Shown: positions 17,247 through 26,499, numbered from the stretch's first letter. The stretch is 45,921 bases of DNA from CAYMAZ01 sp964428185 (GCA_964428185.1 CAYRXH010000011.1:1-45921), one strand, 5' to 3'. Translations and numbers: made by a program. Notes: a model not told the origin generated them from the letters alone.

Positions 17247-19664
17247 ATGAACAAAAGCATTTTTTGCTGCAATAACTTCCCTGCTTTATTGGGGAAGTTA
17301 TTTTTATATATATGCATGATGCTTCTCTTCATCCCGAACGGAACATCGCAGAAACATACAATAAGTGGTTATATTGAAGACGAATCCTCGGGTGAACGTC
17401 TTATTGCAGCAACTGTATTTGACCAAAACAGCAAACAAGGCATTGTGGCAAATGAATATGGGTATTATTCCCTGACCCTTGCATCTGGTCGGGTAAAACT
17501 TGTTTGCTCCTTTGTGGGTTATCAACCAGCTGAATTTGAATTTGACCTGCAAAAAGATACACTTCTCAAAATTTCGCTTGTACCTTCAGTCACACTTCAG
17601 GAAGTGGTCATCACATCCCAAAGTGAATCTCAGGTTGAAAACTCTCAGATGAGTGTCGTTGAAATACCTATTCACACTGTCAAATCACTCCCTGTTTTTC
17701 TCGGGGAAAGAGATGTATTAAAGGCAATTCAGCTGTTTCCCGGTGTTCAGTCAGGCGGTGAGGGGACAACAGGTCTTTATGTGCGTGGTGGCGGACCCGA
17801 TCAGAACCTGATTCTACTTGATGGTGTGCCTGTCTATAATGCAAATCATCTGTTCGGATTCTTCTCGGTTTTCAATCCAGATGCAATTCAGCATATCTCT
17901 CTAGTCAAAGGTGGATTCCCTGCAAGATACGGAGGACGCTTATCTTCTGTATTGGATATCAGAATGAAGGAAGGAAACAATAAAGAAACACACGGTGAAT
18001 TTTCAGTGGGCCTTATCAGTTCCAAATTAACAGTTGAAGGACCTGTCAAAAAGAATAAATCCAGTTTCATTGTTTCTGCCAGAAGAACATATCTTGACCT
18101 TTTGGTTCAGCCCTTCATCCAAGCTTTAGAAGAAAACACGTCCGGTGGCTATTATTTTTATGATCTGAACACGAAGTTAAATTATTCTTTTTCAGAAAAA
18201 GACAGAATATTTCTGAGCATGTATGTGGGACAGGACCGTGCTTATATAAAATACAAAGAAGAATATTATTATGATAATGTAAACTATGAAAGTATTGGCA
18301 AAGCCGGTCTGGATTGGGGAAATATTACAACAGCTCTGAGATGGAATCACATTTATAATAAAAAGTGGTTTTCAAATGTTACTGCTACCTTCAGCCGTTT
18401 TCAGTTTGATGTTGGAGAACAGTTTATCAATAAAGAAACCACCGGAGGCGTTACAAACACTGCCGATTTATCTTTCAAGTATTTCTCGGGCATTCAGGAC
18501 TGGGCTATCAAAGGGGATTTCGAATATATCGCTTCACCCAACCACAGACTTCTTCTTGGTATTTCAGATATTTATCATACTTTTTCTCCTGGAAGCACAA
18601 TTTATAAATATGACGATTCAGAGGATGAGGGTTTCAGCTTTGAAACAACCTATGGCAATAAAAAAGTTTACGCCCATGAAGCATCAGTGTATGCTGAAGA
18701 TGAATTCAGTCTGAATGCCAATCTGAAATTCAACACAGGTGTTCATGCCAGTTTATTCACTGTGCATGGTACCACATATCACTCCATACAACCAAGATTT
18801 AATGCAAGGTATATTCTTCAAGAGAATTGGTCAGTGAAAGTTGCTGCATCAAAAATGACACAATACATTCTTCTGCTAACAAACAGTGGTATAGGGCTGC
18901 CTACTGACCTTTGGTTACCTGTCACTGACAGCATCAAACCCATGCAATCATGGCAATATGCAGCAGGAGTTTTTCATAACCTCAACAACATGTTCGAAAT
19001 AAGTTTTGAAGGGTTTTACAAATCCATGATAAACCTGATCGAGTATAAAGAAGGAGCTGATTTTTTCAATGCTTCCGAGACCTGGCAGGATAAAATTGTT
19101 GCAGGCAAAGGGTTTGCCTATGGTGCAGAAATATTAATCAGAAAAAATGAAGGGAATACTACCGGTTGGATAGGTTACACCCTTTCATGGGCTACAAGGG
19201 AATTTGAAGATCTTAATTTTGGGAAACCTTACCCATACCGATATGACAGAAGACATGATATCGGTCTGGCAGTTACTCACAAATTAAATGACAACATTGA
19301 TTTCGGTCTTGTATGGGTTTACGGAACAGGAAATGCAGTGTCGCTTCCAATTGAAACTTATGCAGGAACAGGATTCAATCCATTTGAATCATATTATTCG
19401 AGTATTGAATATTACGATGGCAGAAACGGTTTCAGAACTCCTGCATATCACAGGCTTGACCTTGGAGTAAATCTTCACAAGAAACTTAAACGGGGTGAAA
19501 GAACCTGGAGCTTTAATATCTATAATGTCTATAACAGGAAGAATCCTTTCATGATTTTCTTCAGCAACGAATATGATTATCAGACAGGTACTCCTGGAAC
19601 CAAGCTGAAACAAATAAGTCTCTTCCCCATCATTCCTTCATTTTCATATTCATTTAAATTCTGA
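17247..19664 (+). CDS. TonB-dependent receptor with CarboxypepD_reg domain, without STN domain
   Basis: Outer-membrane active transporter driven by TonB; the ligand is unknown. Residues 36-115 form the carboxypeptidase regulatory-like sandwich (HTISGYIEDESSGERLIAAT, YGYYSLTL, CSFVGYQPAE). The plug covers about 130-235, with LPVFLGERDVLKAIQLFPGV, LYVRGGGPDQNLILLDGVP and FPARYGGRLSSVLDIRMKEG. A 22-strand-type barrel follows and ends in PSFSYSFKF with the terminal Phe expected for barrels. The start is uncertain: ATG at 17247 makes an unusually long leader and lies upstream of a terminator-like hairpin, while TTG at 17289 (codon 15) would give a neat 21-residue signal peptide GKLFLYICMMLLFIPNGTSQ. 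A DUF4249 lipoprotein gene follows after 5 bases. Confidence 0.88.
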   Translation: MNKSIFCCNNFPALLGKLFLYICMMLLFIPNGTSQKHTISGYIEDESSGERLIAATVFDQNSKQGIVANEYGYYSLTLASGRVKLVCSFVGYQPAEFEFDLQKDTLLKISLVPSVTLQEVVITSQSESQVENSQMSVVEIPIHTVKSLPVFLGERDVLKAIQLFPGVQSGGEGTTGLYVRGGGPDQNLILLDGVPVYNANHLFGFFSVFNPDAIQHISLVKGGFPARYGGRLSSVLDIRMKEGNNKETHGEFSVGLISSKLTVEGPVKKNKSSFIVSARRTYLDLLVQPFIQALEENTSGGYYFYDLNTKLNYSFSEKDRIFLSMYVGQDRAYIKYKEEYYYDNVNYESIGKAGLDWGNITTALRWNHIYNKKWFSNVTATFSRFQFDVGEQFINKETTGGVTNTADLSFKYFSGIQDWAIKGDFEYIASPNHRLLLGISDIYHTFSPGSTIYKYDDSEDEGFSFETTYGNKKVYAHEASVYAEDEFSLNANLKFNTGVHASLFTVHGTTYHSIQPRFNARYILQENWSVKVAASKMTQYILLLTNSGIGLPTDLWLPVTDSIKPMQSWQYAAGVFHNLNNMFEISFEGFYKSMINLIEYKEGADFFNASETWQDKIVAGKGFAYGAEILIRKNEGNTTGWIGYTLSWATREFEDLNFGKPYPYRYDRRHDIGLAVTHKLNDNIDFGLVWVYGTGNAVSLPIETYAGTGFNPFESYYSSIEYYDGRNGFRTPAYHRLDLGVNLHKKLKRGERTWSFNIYNVYNRKNPFMIFFSNEYDYQTGTPGTKLKQISLFPIIPSFSYSFKF
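17271..17305 (+). terminator. Intrinsic terminator after the ompH genes, overlapping the receptor reading frame
   Basis: An 11-base perfect stem (AATAACTTCCC at 17271-17281 with GGGAAGTTATT at 17292-17302) encloses a 10-base loop and runs into a T-rich tract. It lies 30 bases after the second ompH stop, the expected place for a terminator of the preceding operon. It also lies inside the frame of the TonB receptor if that gene starts at 17247. Confidence 0.6.
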
Positions 19665-19669
19665 CAGCC

Positions 19670-20545
19670 ATGAGATTCCTAATAATCATATCAGTTGTCA
19701 TATTTCTTTCTTCCTGTGAAAAGTATATTGACATGGAAATCCCTGACAACGGGAGAAAAATGGTTGCAAACTGTCTCTACAGTGACACTGGAAATGTCAC
19801 GCTAAATTTGACATTGAGCAGATTCATTCTTGATGACGCACCATATAATCCGCTATCTGGTGCAACTGTTGAGCTTTATGAAGATAACAATTTTGTTGGA
19901 CTGCTTACAGAAACAAACCAAGGCATATATAGTTTCACAGGTTTTACTCCCAATCCCGGATCCAATCATAAAATAATAATCTCAAAAGACGGAGTGGCAC
20001 TCACTGCTTATTCCTATTTGCCTGATATCCAAAGTATATCATTTTTTGATACGAGTCGCGTTCAGAGAGATTACTATGAATATTTGAGATTCAGATTTTC
20101 AATCAATGATCCTGCTGACACTGAAAATTTCTACATGATCGGTTTCACAATCAAGGAACAATGGACAGAAGAGAATTCTGAAATCTATTCCATCTATTTT
20201 TTAACTGATGAACCTGCGATTGAAGAATATGTCATGGATGGTTATGGAATATTCTCTGACGAATCATTCAGTGGACAGACAAAATTTATGGATTTTGATC
20301 TTGAACTATATAATTTTCCTTCTGACACCAATATATTGTATGTGAATTTTCTTAGTATCTCCAAGGATATGTACATGTATATCAAGACCATGAATGCCCA
20401 ACGAGCCAATGACAGCCCTTTTTCTGAACCGGTTATGGTTTATACAAATATTGTGAACGGTTTCGGAATTTTCGGAGGATACTCGATCTATAAAGATTCT
20501 ATCCTCGTATTTGGTCCTCTTGCTGAAGGATATATTGTAGAATAA
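19670..20545 (+). CDS. DUF4249 family lipoprotein, partner of the upstream TonB receptor
   Basis: A surface or periplasmic lipoprotein of 291 aa. The signal peptide ends in a lipobox FLSSC (Cys near residue 16), followed by EKYIDMEIPDNGRKMVANC. The beta-sandwich part has the usual DUF4249 phrases GATVELYEDNNFVG, GIYSFTGFTPNPGSNHKI and a late NIVNGFGIFGGYS. DUF4249 genes typically sit directly beside TonB receptors of this type, and here the gap is 5 bases, so the pair probably acts like SusC/SusD-type uptake units, although DUF4249 is not homologous to SusD by anything I can see. The ligand is unknown. Confidence 0.85.
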   Translation: MRFLIIISVVIFLSSCEKYIDMEIPDNGRKMVANCLYSDTGNVTLNLTLSRFILDDAPYNPLSGATVELYEDNNFVGLLTETNQGIYSFTGFTPNPGSNHKIIISKDGVALTAYSYLPDIQSISFFDTSRVQRDYYEYLRFRFSINDPADTENFYMIGFTIKEQWTEENSEIYSIYFLTDEPAIEEYVMDGYGIFSDESFSGQTKFMDFDLELYNFPSDTNILYVNFLSISKDMYMYIKTMNAQRANDSPFSEPVMVYTNIVNGFGIFGGYSIYKDSILVFGPLAEGYIVE

Positions 20546-20565
20546 TTGATCGTAGGCAATTCTAT

Positions 20566-21159
20566 TTATTTCCAACGAAATGTTTCAATCATGTGCATCA
20601 CATCCTCTGTAAGAAAATCAATGACTGGTCTGATAGAATCATTGTTCGGACTGTGTGAAAAATACATTGCACCCCTTAAAAAATGTGATGTGCTGTCAGT
20701 GATATAAAACTGCATGGGCGAAGCTGCTTCGTTTCCATCAATGGTATATATCAGTCCAAATACCTTGTTCTCTGGATACTTGATTTCCTGAGCAGTAATA
20801 TCTTCTGCTTTTGGAACATGTTTAAACACAAATGTTCTTGTATCTTCAGTATAATTATACAGATTGTTTTTTATCTTTTTATAGCTAAAATGCAGAGCTC
20901 CATGCAATTCAGGAAAAACAATATTGAACCAGTATTCATCCATACTTTCAGCAGTATCGTTTACAATCCTTGCATATACCGGATATTCAAATTTAAAAGG
21001 ATAAATTGTATCTGCCAGCTGATATTGCTTTTCAGGGAGGTCAATTCTGAAATAACCTCTTGGTTTCGGAGCATAATACTCTTCATTTCCGGCGCACATC
21101 TGGAACAAAAGAGGAACGAAAAATAACAAAAGGATTTTATTTGACATTATCATCAGCAT
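20566..21159 (-). CDS. gldD: Gliding motility lipoprotein GldD
   Basis: Lipoprotein required for gliding and T9SS function in Flavobacterium; its exact task is unknown. It has a short hydrophobic leader with the lipidated Cys probably at residue 22 (LLFQMC). The family signature PKPRGYFRIDLPEKQY follows. The length of 197 aa is typical. The chosen ATG at 21159 overlaps the end of gldE by 23 bases; an in-frame ATG at 21147 (residue 5, MSNKILLLFF) would overlap by 11 and is equally good. It is the last gene of ssb-gldE-gldD, an order conserved in the phylum. Confidence 0.93.
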   Translation of the reverse strand: MLMIMSNKILLLFFVPLLFQMCAGNEEYYAPKPRGYFRIDLPEKQYQLADTIYPFKFEYPVYARIVNDTAESMDEYWFNIVFPELHGALHFSYKKIKNNLYNYTEDTRTFVFKHVPKAEDITAQEIKYPENKVFGLIYTIDGNEAASPMQFYITDSTSHFLRGAMYFSHSPNNDSIRPVIDFLTEDVMHMIETFRWK

Positions 21160-22471
21160 TTTCGGTTAGCAAGTTCACTTTAACCTTCTGTATTCTTCGG
21201 TTATCCATTGCTTCGACACTAAAACGGAGTGTTTTGAATAAAATTGCTTTTCCAGGTTCCGGAAATTTCCCTTCAATATTCAACAATAGTCCTGCAAGTG
21301 TTTCTGCATCTCCTTTAATCGATTCCAGATGATCAAAGGGGAAGGCAATAATTTTGCAAAAATCATTCAAAGAAGTTTTCCCATCAAACATATACTCATT
21401 ATCTGCAATTTTCTCAAAGATAATCCCATCATTTTCTTCATCAAACTCATCATCAATTTCGCCAACAATTTCCTCAATAATATCTTCAAGCGTAACAATT
21501 CCTGAAGTTCCACCATATTCGTCCACAATGACAGCAATATGAGTTTTTTTCAGTTGAAATTCACGGAGCAGTTCATTGATTTTTAAATTCTCTGGAACAA
21601 ACAAGGCCGGTCTGATATGTTCATACCATGTGAATTCATCATCCTGAGTAATAAATGGCAAAACATCCTTTATGTGAAGAATACCCAGAATATGATCCAG
21701 ACTTTCACCGCAAATAGGAAACCTGCTGTATCCTGATTCAATAATTCCACTAATTACTTGCGTAAAAGGAGTGGCAGTAGTGAATGAAACCACATCAACC
21801 CTTGACCTCATTACTTCTTTCACTTCAAGATCAGAGAAATTAAGTACACCTTTCATAAGTTCTTTTTCCTGTTCTTCTTCAGGTTTTGCTTCAGAATGTT
21901 CAATCACTTCTGAAAGATCACTGAATGTCAGCGTATTTCTTTTCATGAACTTTTCCTGCCGTATTCCTCTTTCAAGTAATTTCCTGAAAGGATAACTGAG
22001 AATAATTATCACCATAAAAAACCACACAAAGATCATTGGTCTTTTGGCATTACGAACTACAGATGCTGAAAACAGACTAGCGATAAAATCAAAAGCCGCA
22101 GTAATGATAAGGCCTGAGAAAATGGCTAGTATAAACAAAAGATACAATGACTGATCACTCAGTTCAACAGAAAACAGATAAATATTGGCTGCAGTAAAGA
22201 CAGATGAAAGCAACACACTGAGAAAAACATCTGAAACATGCATCGCAAGGTCTTTACTATCACCATTTGAAGGCTTCAGAATCGGAAAAACGGAAGAATT
22301 TTCTTCTTCTGAATCAAGTATATTTGAAATTATTTGCTGTCCGATTTTCAGAATAATCAGAACAATCAGAATAATCCCGGCAAACAACAGGAACTTATTC
22401 CAGGCAGTAAATCCAGAAGTACTAAAAAACAACATGCAGGAAGATAATTTCTCGGAAATTGAAGTGTCCAA
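21137..22471 (-). CDS. gldE: Gliding motility-associated membrane protein GldE (CBS/CorC family)
   Basis: Inner-membrane protein of the HlyC/CorC family associated with gliding; in Flavobacterium it can partially compensate for weak gldB alleles. It has 444 aa, with transmembrane segments near 20-40, 90-110, 118-140 and 145-165 in the N-terminal third. A CBS pair occupies about 215-335 (EVMRSRVDVVSF, YSRFPICGES, ILGILHIKDVLPF, HIAVIVDEYGGTSGIVTLEDIIEEIVGEI). The C-terminal CorC domain is at about 350-435 (YMFDGKTSLNDFCKI, ETLAGLLLNIEGKFP). It overlaps gldD and starts 22 bases after ssb. Confidence 0.93.
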   Translation of the reverse strand: MDTSISEKLSSCMLFFSTSGFTAWNKFLLFAGIILIVLIILKIGQQIISNILDSEEENSSVFPILKPSNGDSKDLAMHVSDVFLSVLLSSVFTAANIYLFSVELSDQSLYLLFILAIFSGLIITAAFDFIASLFSASVVRNAKRPMIFVWFFMVIIILSYPFRKLLERGIRQEKFMKRNTLTFSDLSEVIEHSEAKPEEEQEKELMKGVLNFSDLEVKEVMRSRVDVVSFTTATPFTQVISGIIESGYSRFPICGESLDHILGILHIKDVLPFITQDDEFTWYEHIRPALFVPENLKINELLREFQLKKTHIAVIVDEYGGTSGIVTLEDIIEEIVGEIDDEFDEENDGIIFEKIADNEYMFDGKTSLNDFCKIIAFPFDHLESIKGDAETLAGLLLNIEGKFPEPGKAILFKTLRFSVEAMDNRRIQKVKVNLLTENADDNVK

Positions 22472-22493
22472 TGTTTATGATATTAATTAATCA

Positions 22494-22919
22494 CTAAAAC
22501 GGCAGATCATCATCGGGAGCTGGTATTGGAGGAAGTTCTGCTGTTGTTGGAGTTTGTGACTGGTTATGTTGTTGTCCGAAATCACCTTCTTCATCGCGTC
22601 TGTTTCCACCCAGCATAATAAAATTATCAGCTCTGATTTCAGTGATGTATTTCTTCATTCCTTGATCCTCATAACTCCTTGTTTTGATGCGACCTTCAAT
22701 ATAAAGTGGTGCTCCTTTCTTCAGATATTTATTTGCAATCTCCGCAAGATTACCCCACACCACGATATTATGCCATTCTGTCATATCCACCCTTTGCCCG
22801 TTTTTATCATTGTACGACTCGGTGGTGGCCAGGGGAAATGATGCCCGTTTTAAATCCTCTTTATAGTCAGGGTCCTTACCGATATTCCCGATTAAAATAA
22901 CTTTGTTTAAACCTCTCAT
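22494..22919 (-). CDS. ssb: Single-stranded DNA-binding protein
   Basis: Binds and protects single-stranded DNA during replication, repair and recombination. It is 141 aa, beginning with the typical OB-fold phrase MRGLNKVILIGNIGKDPDYK, with WHNIVVWGNLAEIANKYLKKG and LYIEGRIKTRSYEDQGMKKY. A Gln/Pro-rich linker ends in the acidic tip DDDLPF used to recruit partner proteins. It heads an operon with gldE and gldD. A textbook promoter (TTG-N20-TAATTTTG) lies 20-50 bases upstream, so transcription does not depend on the broken mutY behind it. Confidence 0.95.
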   Translation of the reverse strand: MRGLNKVILIGNIGKDPDYKEDLKRASFPLATTESYNDKNGQRVDMTEWHNIVVWGNLAEIANKYLKKGAPLYIEGRIKTRSYEDQGMKKYITEIRADNFIMLGGNRRDEEGDFGQQHNQSQTPTTAELPPIPAPDDDLPF

Positions 22920-22939
22920 ATTTTTTTAAAATTAGAGTA

Positions 22940-22970
22940 CAAAATTAAATATAATTACAACAAATTTCAA
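22940..22970 (-). promoter_or_regulatory. ssb-gldE-gldD promoter
   Basis: On the minus strand TTG (22970-22968) is followed after exactly 20 bases by TAATTTTG (22947-22940). This is a full match to the Bacteroidota consensus. The expected start is near 22934, giving a leader of about 15 bases before the ssb ATG. Confidence 0.7.
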
Positions 22971-23005
22971 ATCAACATTTTCAAAGATTCATTATTTTTT
23001 AATCC

Positions 23006-24018
23006 TTATGCCATCAGATTATGAAACGGATAATTCTCAAGTTGCTTTGGCTCAATAATATTCATTTCTTTCTTCTCTTAAAGTGGCACACTCATTTCAA
23101 CTCTGTAAAAAAACTGCATGATTATCCAGATGAGAAAGTTTATGGGTTATTTTACCTTTAACACCAATTGAAATCACTGAATGATTAAATGCTTGAATTA
23201 GTTTCTCAATTTCACATCTCTTCATAAGTCTGGAAGATTGCGCTTCAATCAGTGGAAATTTCCATAAATGTTTCCAGATATCATCCCCCTTTTTTTGCTG
23301 CACAAAGAATCTTACATCCGCTCCTTTAATCTGAAAATAATGGAAATACCTTGCGATTCTTATTACATTTTTTCTTTTCAAAGGATACTTTTCTTTCTCA
23401 TTGGTCTGATATGCCCGACAATCAATAAACAATGGGCAATACAGCAATTGGGATGATGGAGTTTACAGAAAAATGCACCCAGCTCCATTATCGCCTGATT
23501 AAAAACTGTAGGATGATGTTTGTCCATAAGGAGTAAAGCATACTCTTTAATTTCCCGGAATGTTGCAGATTCATTAAATAGTTTTCCTATTTTGAACAAT
23601 CTGGAAATAACCCTGATAACATTCTCATCAACAACGGCTGTTTTCCTATTAAAGGCAATAGAAGCAATTGCAGACGATGTATACTCTCCCACTCATCGTA
23701 TCATTTTCAATTCTTCAGGATCAGATGGAATTGCCCATGATACTTTTCAACTAATTCTCTTGCTGCCAACAGTATATTACTTGCTCTGATGTAATAACCA
23801 AGCCCCTGTCAAAGATACAGGACATCATGTTCATCAGCTCTGCTCAATGTATAAACATCAGGGAATTTATCTATAAATATAGTATTGAACACCTCTACTC
23901 ATCTGAGTCTGCTGAAGAATTATTTCTGAAATCAATACCCTGTATTGCTCGGGATTTTTCTCCAGGTAAGGTCATGGGCATGCTTTCTATACCATTCAAT
24001 CAATAAACTGATTTTCAT
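23006..24018 (-). pseudogene. mutY: Decayed mutY (A/G-specific adenine glycosylase)
   Basis: Reading minus from ATG at 24018, three frames together give an almost complete MutY: MKISLLIEWYRKHAHDLTWR, then SEIILQQTQMS (catalytic Glu), FIDKFPDVYTLSRADEHDV, QGLGYY, VGEYTSSAIASIAF, AVVDENVIRVISR (catalytic Asp), the iron-sulphur cysteines, the NUDIX-like C-terminal part (DIWKHLWKFPLIE, HKLSHLDNH) and the end PKQLENYPFHNL. At least five frame changes (near 23957, 23879, 23728, 23444, 23110) and three in-frame stops (TGA for Trp at 23809-23811, TGA for Gly at 23693-23695, TAA at 23078-23080) break it. The Fe-S pattern C-x6-C-x2-C-x5-C is intact across one frameshift. Its position before ssb-gldE-gldD is the phylum's normal mutY site, so this is decay in place. 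Sequencing error alone is unlikely, since nothing else in the window is broken. Confidence 0.88.
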
Positions 24019-24030
24019 TGGTGCAAAAAT

Positions 24031-24067
24031 AAAAAAAAGGCTGTCATTAACGAGACAGCCTTTTTTT
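24031..24067 (-). terminator. Intrinsic terminator of the T9SS cargo gene
   Basis: GGCTGTC (24039-24045) pairs with GACAGCC (24054-24060) around an 8-base loop, flanked by eight A and seven T that extend the stem and supply a T-tract on either strand. It lies 20 bases beyond the stop of the minus-strand cargo gene and just before the mutY pseudogene start, insulating it. It could work in both directions. Confidence 0.85.
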
Positions 24068-24087
24068 CGTGTATTCAAGCCAATTTG

Positions 24088-26355
24088 TTACCGTACAACA
24101 TTGACTTTTGCTGAATGAACTTTACCCTGAGTATATACTTTAAAAATATACAAACCGGCATTCAGCCCTGTTACGTCAATTTTGTATGTATCGCTATAGC
24201 TTCCAACAAGTTGCCCGTCAATAGTAAATATCTCAACATTTGCTTTTTCAGAAATATAAACGATATCTGTGCTTGGGTTGGGATATACATTCATTGAAGG
24301 AATTACAGAAATATTAAGCCCGGCAGAATTGGTAATTGAAACATCATCTAACTTCATAAAAAACATATCTGTGCAATCCCAGTGTCTGATTGCTATATAA
24401 ATATTCTGACCATTGTATGCAGCCAAAGGAAGAGCAACTTCAGTATAAATATCAGATGAGATTACCGTAGTGAATACTTCATCAAAATCTGCCGTGTCGG
24501 CACTTGCAGTAGAAATAAGAACTGAGAATTTATCGGCAGGATATGCAGGATCCTGAGCAGCATACCATAAGCTGAGTACATAATCAGCTGCATCAATAGT
24601 AAACTGAGGAGTAATCAGCCAGTTGTCAGGAGTGAGGGGATCACTGATCCATGAAGCAGAAACAGCAACATAATCTCCTGAATGGGTTGTCCAGTTTGTT
24701 GGGTCATTTCTGAAATCCCAGAAATGTCCATCACCGTCCATATCATAGCTTTTCCAGCAAAGCGGTGGAAATGCAGCGCTTTCAAAACCTTCAGACCATG
24801 GGAATGTAGTATGAGGTGGGCATTCAGTTGCAAATGTAAATGGTCCGACCCATGTACTGTTTTCTGTGGCACATATAGCCTGAACATAAAAACTGTATTG
24901 AGTAGCAGCAGTTAACCCACTTAATGAATATGGATTATTTGTAGTAGCAGATACCAGTGTTCCTGATCCGGGAGTAAAGCCATAGGGTCCCCATTCAAGA
25001 TTCCATGAGGTTTCAGCGCCACCTGCTGTCCAGGCAAGATCAGCGGATGTCAGCGTAATGTTTTGAACATTCAGCGCGGTTGGAGCAGGACATGCAGGAC
25101 AAGCAACTGTAAAAGTATGGAATAAACCTGCAGCAGGTGCATTTCCTTCAGTAAAACTATAAATCGCGACAAGGTCAGGATTTAACACATTCAATCCGCA
25201 TTCTTCATCATAAGATCCAGAAGTCCATGAAAGCTGAACAGTGGCTCCATCACAAAGTGCGATGGATTCAGAAGCAGCAGATCCATTAAGGATAGTTATA
25301 CTTGCAATCTGAACCCCATTTTCAATAATTTCAACAGATGCACCATTCCAACCATCTCCCCAGCTATCACTCATTTCAAATGTATAGATACATTGATCAG
25401 CAGGATCACAGTTTGGAGTTGAGAAAGTCAGAGGTCCAACCCAAATACTGGAATCAGGATTACAAAATGCCCTCACATAGACATCATAAGAAGTGCCGAG
25501 TGTAAGTCCTGTCAATTGATAGGGGTTGGTTGTAACACCAGCATAAGTGGGCACTCCAGTTGGAGTGAAGCCTGCAGTACCTATTTCAATATCCCATGCG
25601 GATGCCGTTCCGGCTTCAACCCATGAAAAATCGGCAGTTGTCATGGTAACATTACTGACAGCAAGTGTATGAGGGAATGGACAAGAGCCTGCATCAACAT
25701 CAAGGCAGAATCCGATGGGATAAGCTAACGGAGTATTGGTAGTACCGTCAAACTGGATAGCTGCTCCGTGTGCAGATGCATTCTCATTTGTAATTAGCAG
25801 AATCCAGCATCCTGTTCCTGTTGCCTGAACAGAAAACCACCCATTTGCCAGTGAAACCGGAGTAGTAGGGATATAGTTAAATTCCCAGACAGTATATCCC
25901 AGAAGTGTCTCCCCTGAATTGACAGGAACAAGGTTAACATTCTCAGTATACACCTGTGTACCCGGTGCACCAGCATTATCCTGATAGAATGTGATTGTCA
26001 GAGGCATTGGGTTTGAAACACAGGTTTGCCAAGATGATCCATTATGCCATAATTGCAGCCCCCATACCGTCAGTCCGGTAATATCTGCACCAACTCCTGA
26101 AAATGACTGATATACCACATAATTAGCTTCAGAACATGATGTATGAGCATTATTTCCTGGATCAGGATATGAAGAAATTAAAGCACCCGGACCACAGCCA
26201 TACGCTTTGTCAACGGGCATGAAATTGCCATGAATACCTGCAACTTCAGATTGGGTTTTGGAGTTCATCATTGATGAACGAGTAACCTGAGCATTCAGTC
26301 CGGTTACAAATGCAACTATAAATAAAGTTGCTACTAAAAATTTAATTTTTTTCAT
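24088..26355 (-). CDS. Modular exported protein with fibronectin III and choice-of-anchor J domains, T9SS type A sorting domain
   Basis: A 755-aa likely surface or secreted adhesin-like protein. It has signal peptide 1-22 (MKKIKFLVATLFIVAFVTGLNA), an N-terminal sandwich of unknown type (about 60-220), then a fibronectin III-like module (about 222-315; LTGLTLGTSYDVYVRAFC). Next come a DSWGDGWNGASVEI module (about 318-420) and a second fibronectin III-like module (about 422-510; LSGLTAATQYSFYVQAIC). A choice-of-anchor J/cleaved-adhesin jelly roll follows (about 515-680; WSEGFESAAFPPLCW, KLDDVSI), and the T9SS CTD closes it (NVYPNPSTDIVYI to the C-terminus). The CTD targets it to the SprA/PorG pathway encoded nearby. 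It has its own promoter and terminator. No catalytic motif is visible. Confidence 0.88.
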   Translation of the reverse strand: MKKIKFLVATLFIVAFVTGLNAQVTRSSMMNSKTQSEVAGIHGNFMPVDKAYGCGPGALISSYPDPGNNAHTSCSEANYVVYQSFSGVGADITGLTVWGLQLWHNGSSWQTCVSNPMPLTITFYQDNAGAPGTQVYTENVNLVPVNSGETLLGYTVWEFNYIPTTPVSLANGWFSVQATGTGCWILLITNENASAHGAAIQFDGTTNTPLAYPIGFCLDVDAGSCPFPHTLAVSNVTMTTADFSWVEAGTASAWDIEIGTAGFTPTGVPTYAGVTTNPYQLTGLTLGTSYDVYVRAFCNPDSSIWVGPLTFSTPNCDPADQCIYTFEMSDSWGDGWNGASVEIIENGVQIASITILNGSAASESIALCDGATVQLSWTSGSYDEECGLNVLNPDLVAIYSFTEGNAPAAGLFHTFTVACPACPAPTALNVQNITLTSADLAWTAGGAETSWNLEWGPYGFTPGSGTLVSATTNNPYSLSGLTAATQYSFYVQAICATENSTWVGPFTFATECPPHTTFPWSEGFESAAFPPLCWKSYDMDGDGHFWDFRNDPTNWTTHSGDYVAVSASWISDPLTPDNWLITPQFTIDAADYVLSLWYAAQDPAYPADKFSVLISTASADTADFDEVFTTVISSDIYTEVALPLAAYNGQNIYIAIRHWDCTDMFFMKLDDVSITNSAGLNISVIPSMNVYPNPSTDIVYISEKANVEIFTIDGQLVGSYSDTYKIDVTGLNAGLYIFKVYTQGKVHSAKVNVVR

Positions 26356-26386
26356 AAGATTTTTTTATTTTTATGATTATAGACTG

Positions 26387-26394
26387 CAAATCTA
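26387..26394 (-). promoter_or_regulatory. -7 promoter box of the T9SS cargo gene
   Basis: Minus-strand TAGATTTG is a perfect TAnnTTTG box 31 bases before the ATG. A TTG lies 23 bases further upstream (26420-26418), slightly long for the consensus spacing. Confidence 0.5.
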
Positions 26395-26471
26395 TAAAAA
26401 TAGTTTCAATGAATACTCAATTTGATAAAATTTAAGTTTTTTTTACAGAATGAGAAATCAAAAGAAACTGC

Positions 26472-26479
26472 TAATTTTG
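26472..26479 (+). promoter_or_regulatory. -7 promoter box of the queA-like gene
   Basis: TAATTTTG fits TAnnTTTG exactly and lies 20 bases before the ATG at 26500. No clear -33 TTG is present at the usual distance. Confidence 0.5.
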
Positions 26480-26499
26480 CCGGATTCAATTAAAAAGTT

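Noticed and set aside
20546..20565. Possible terminator between the convergent DUF4249 and gldD genes
   Set aside because: Only a weak, interrupted AATTG/CAATT pairing is present, without a T-tract.
23097..23447. Separate small gene downstream of ssb
   Set aside because: It is the C-terminal fragment of the broken mutY, as shown by the NUDIX-like segment DIWKHLWKFPLIE and the preceding Fe-S cysteines.
23378..23692. Separate 104-codon gene
   Set aside because: It is the central HhH-GPD fragment of the broken mutY (VGEYTSSAIASIAF, VDENVIRVISR).
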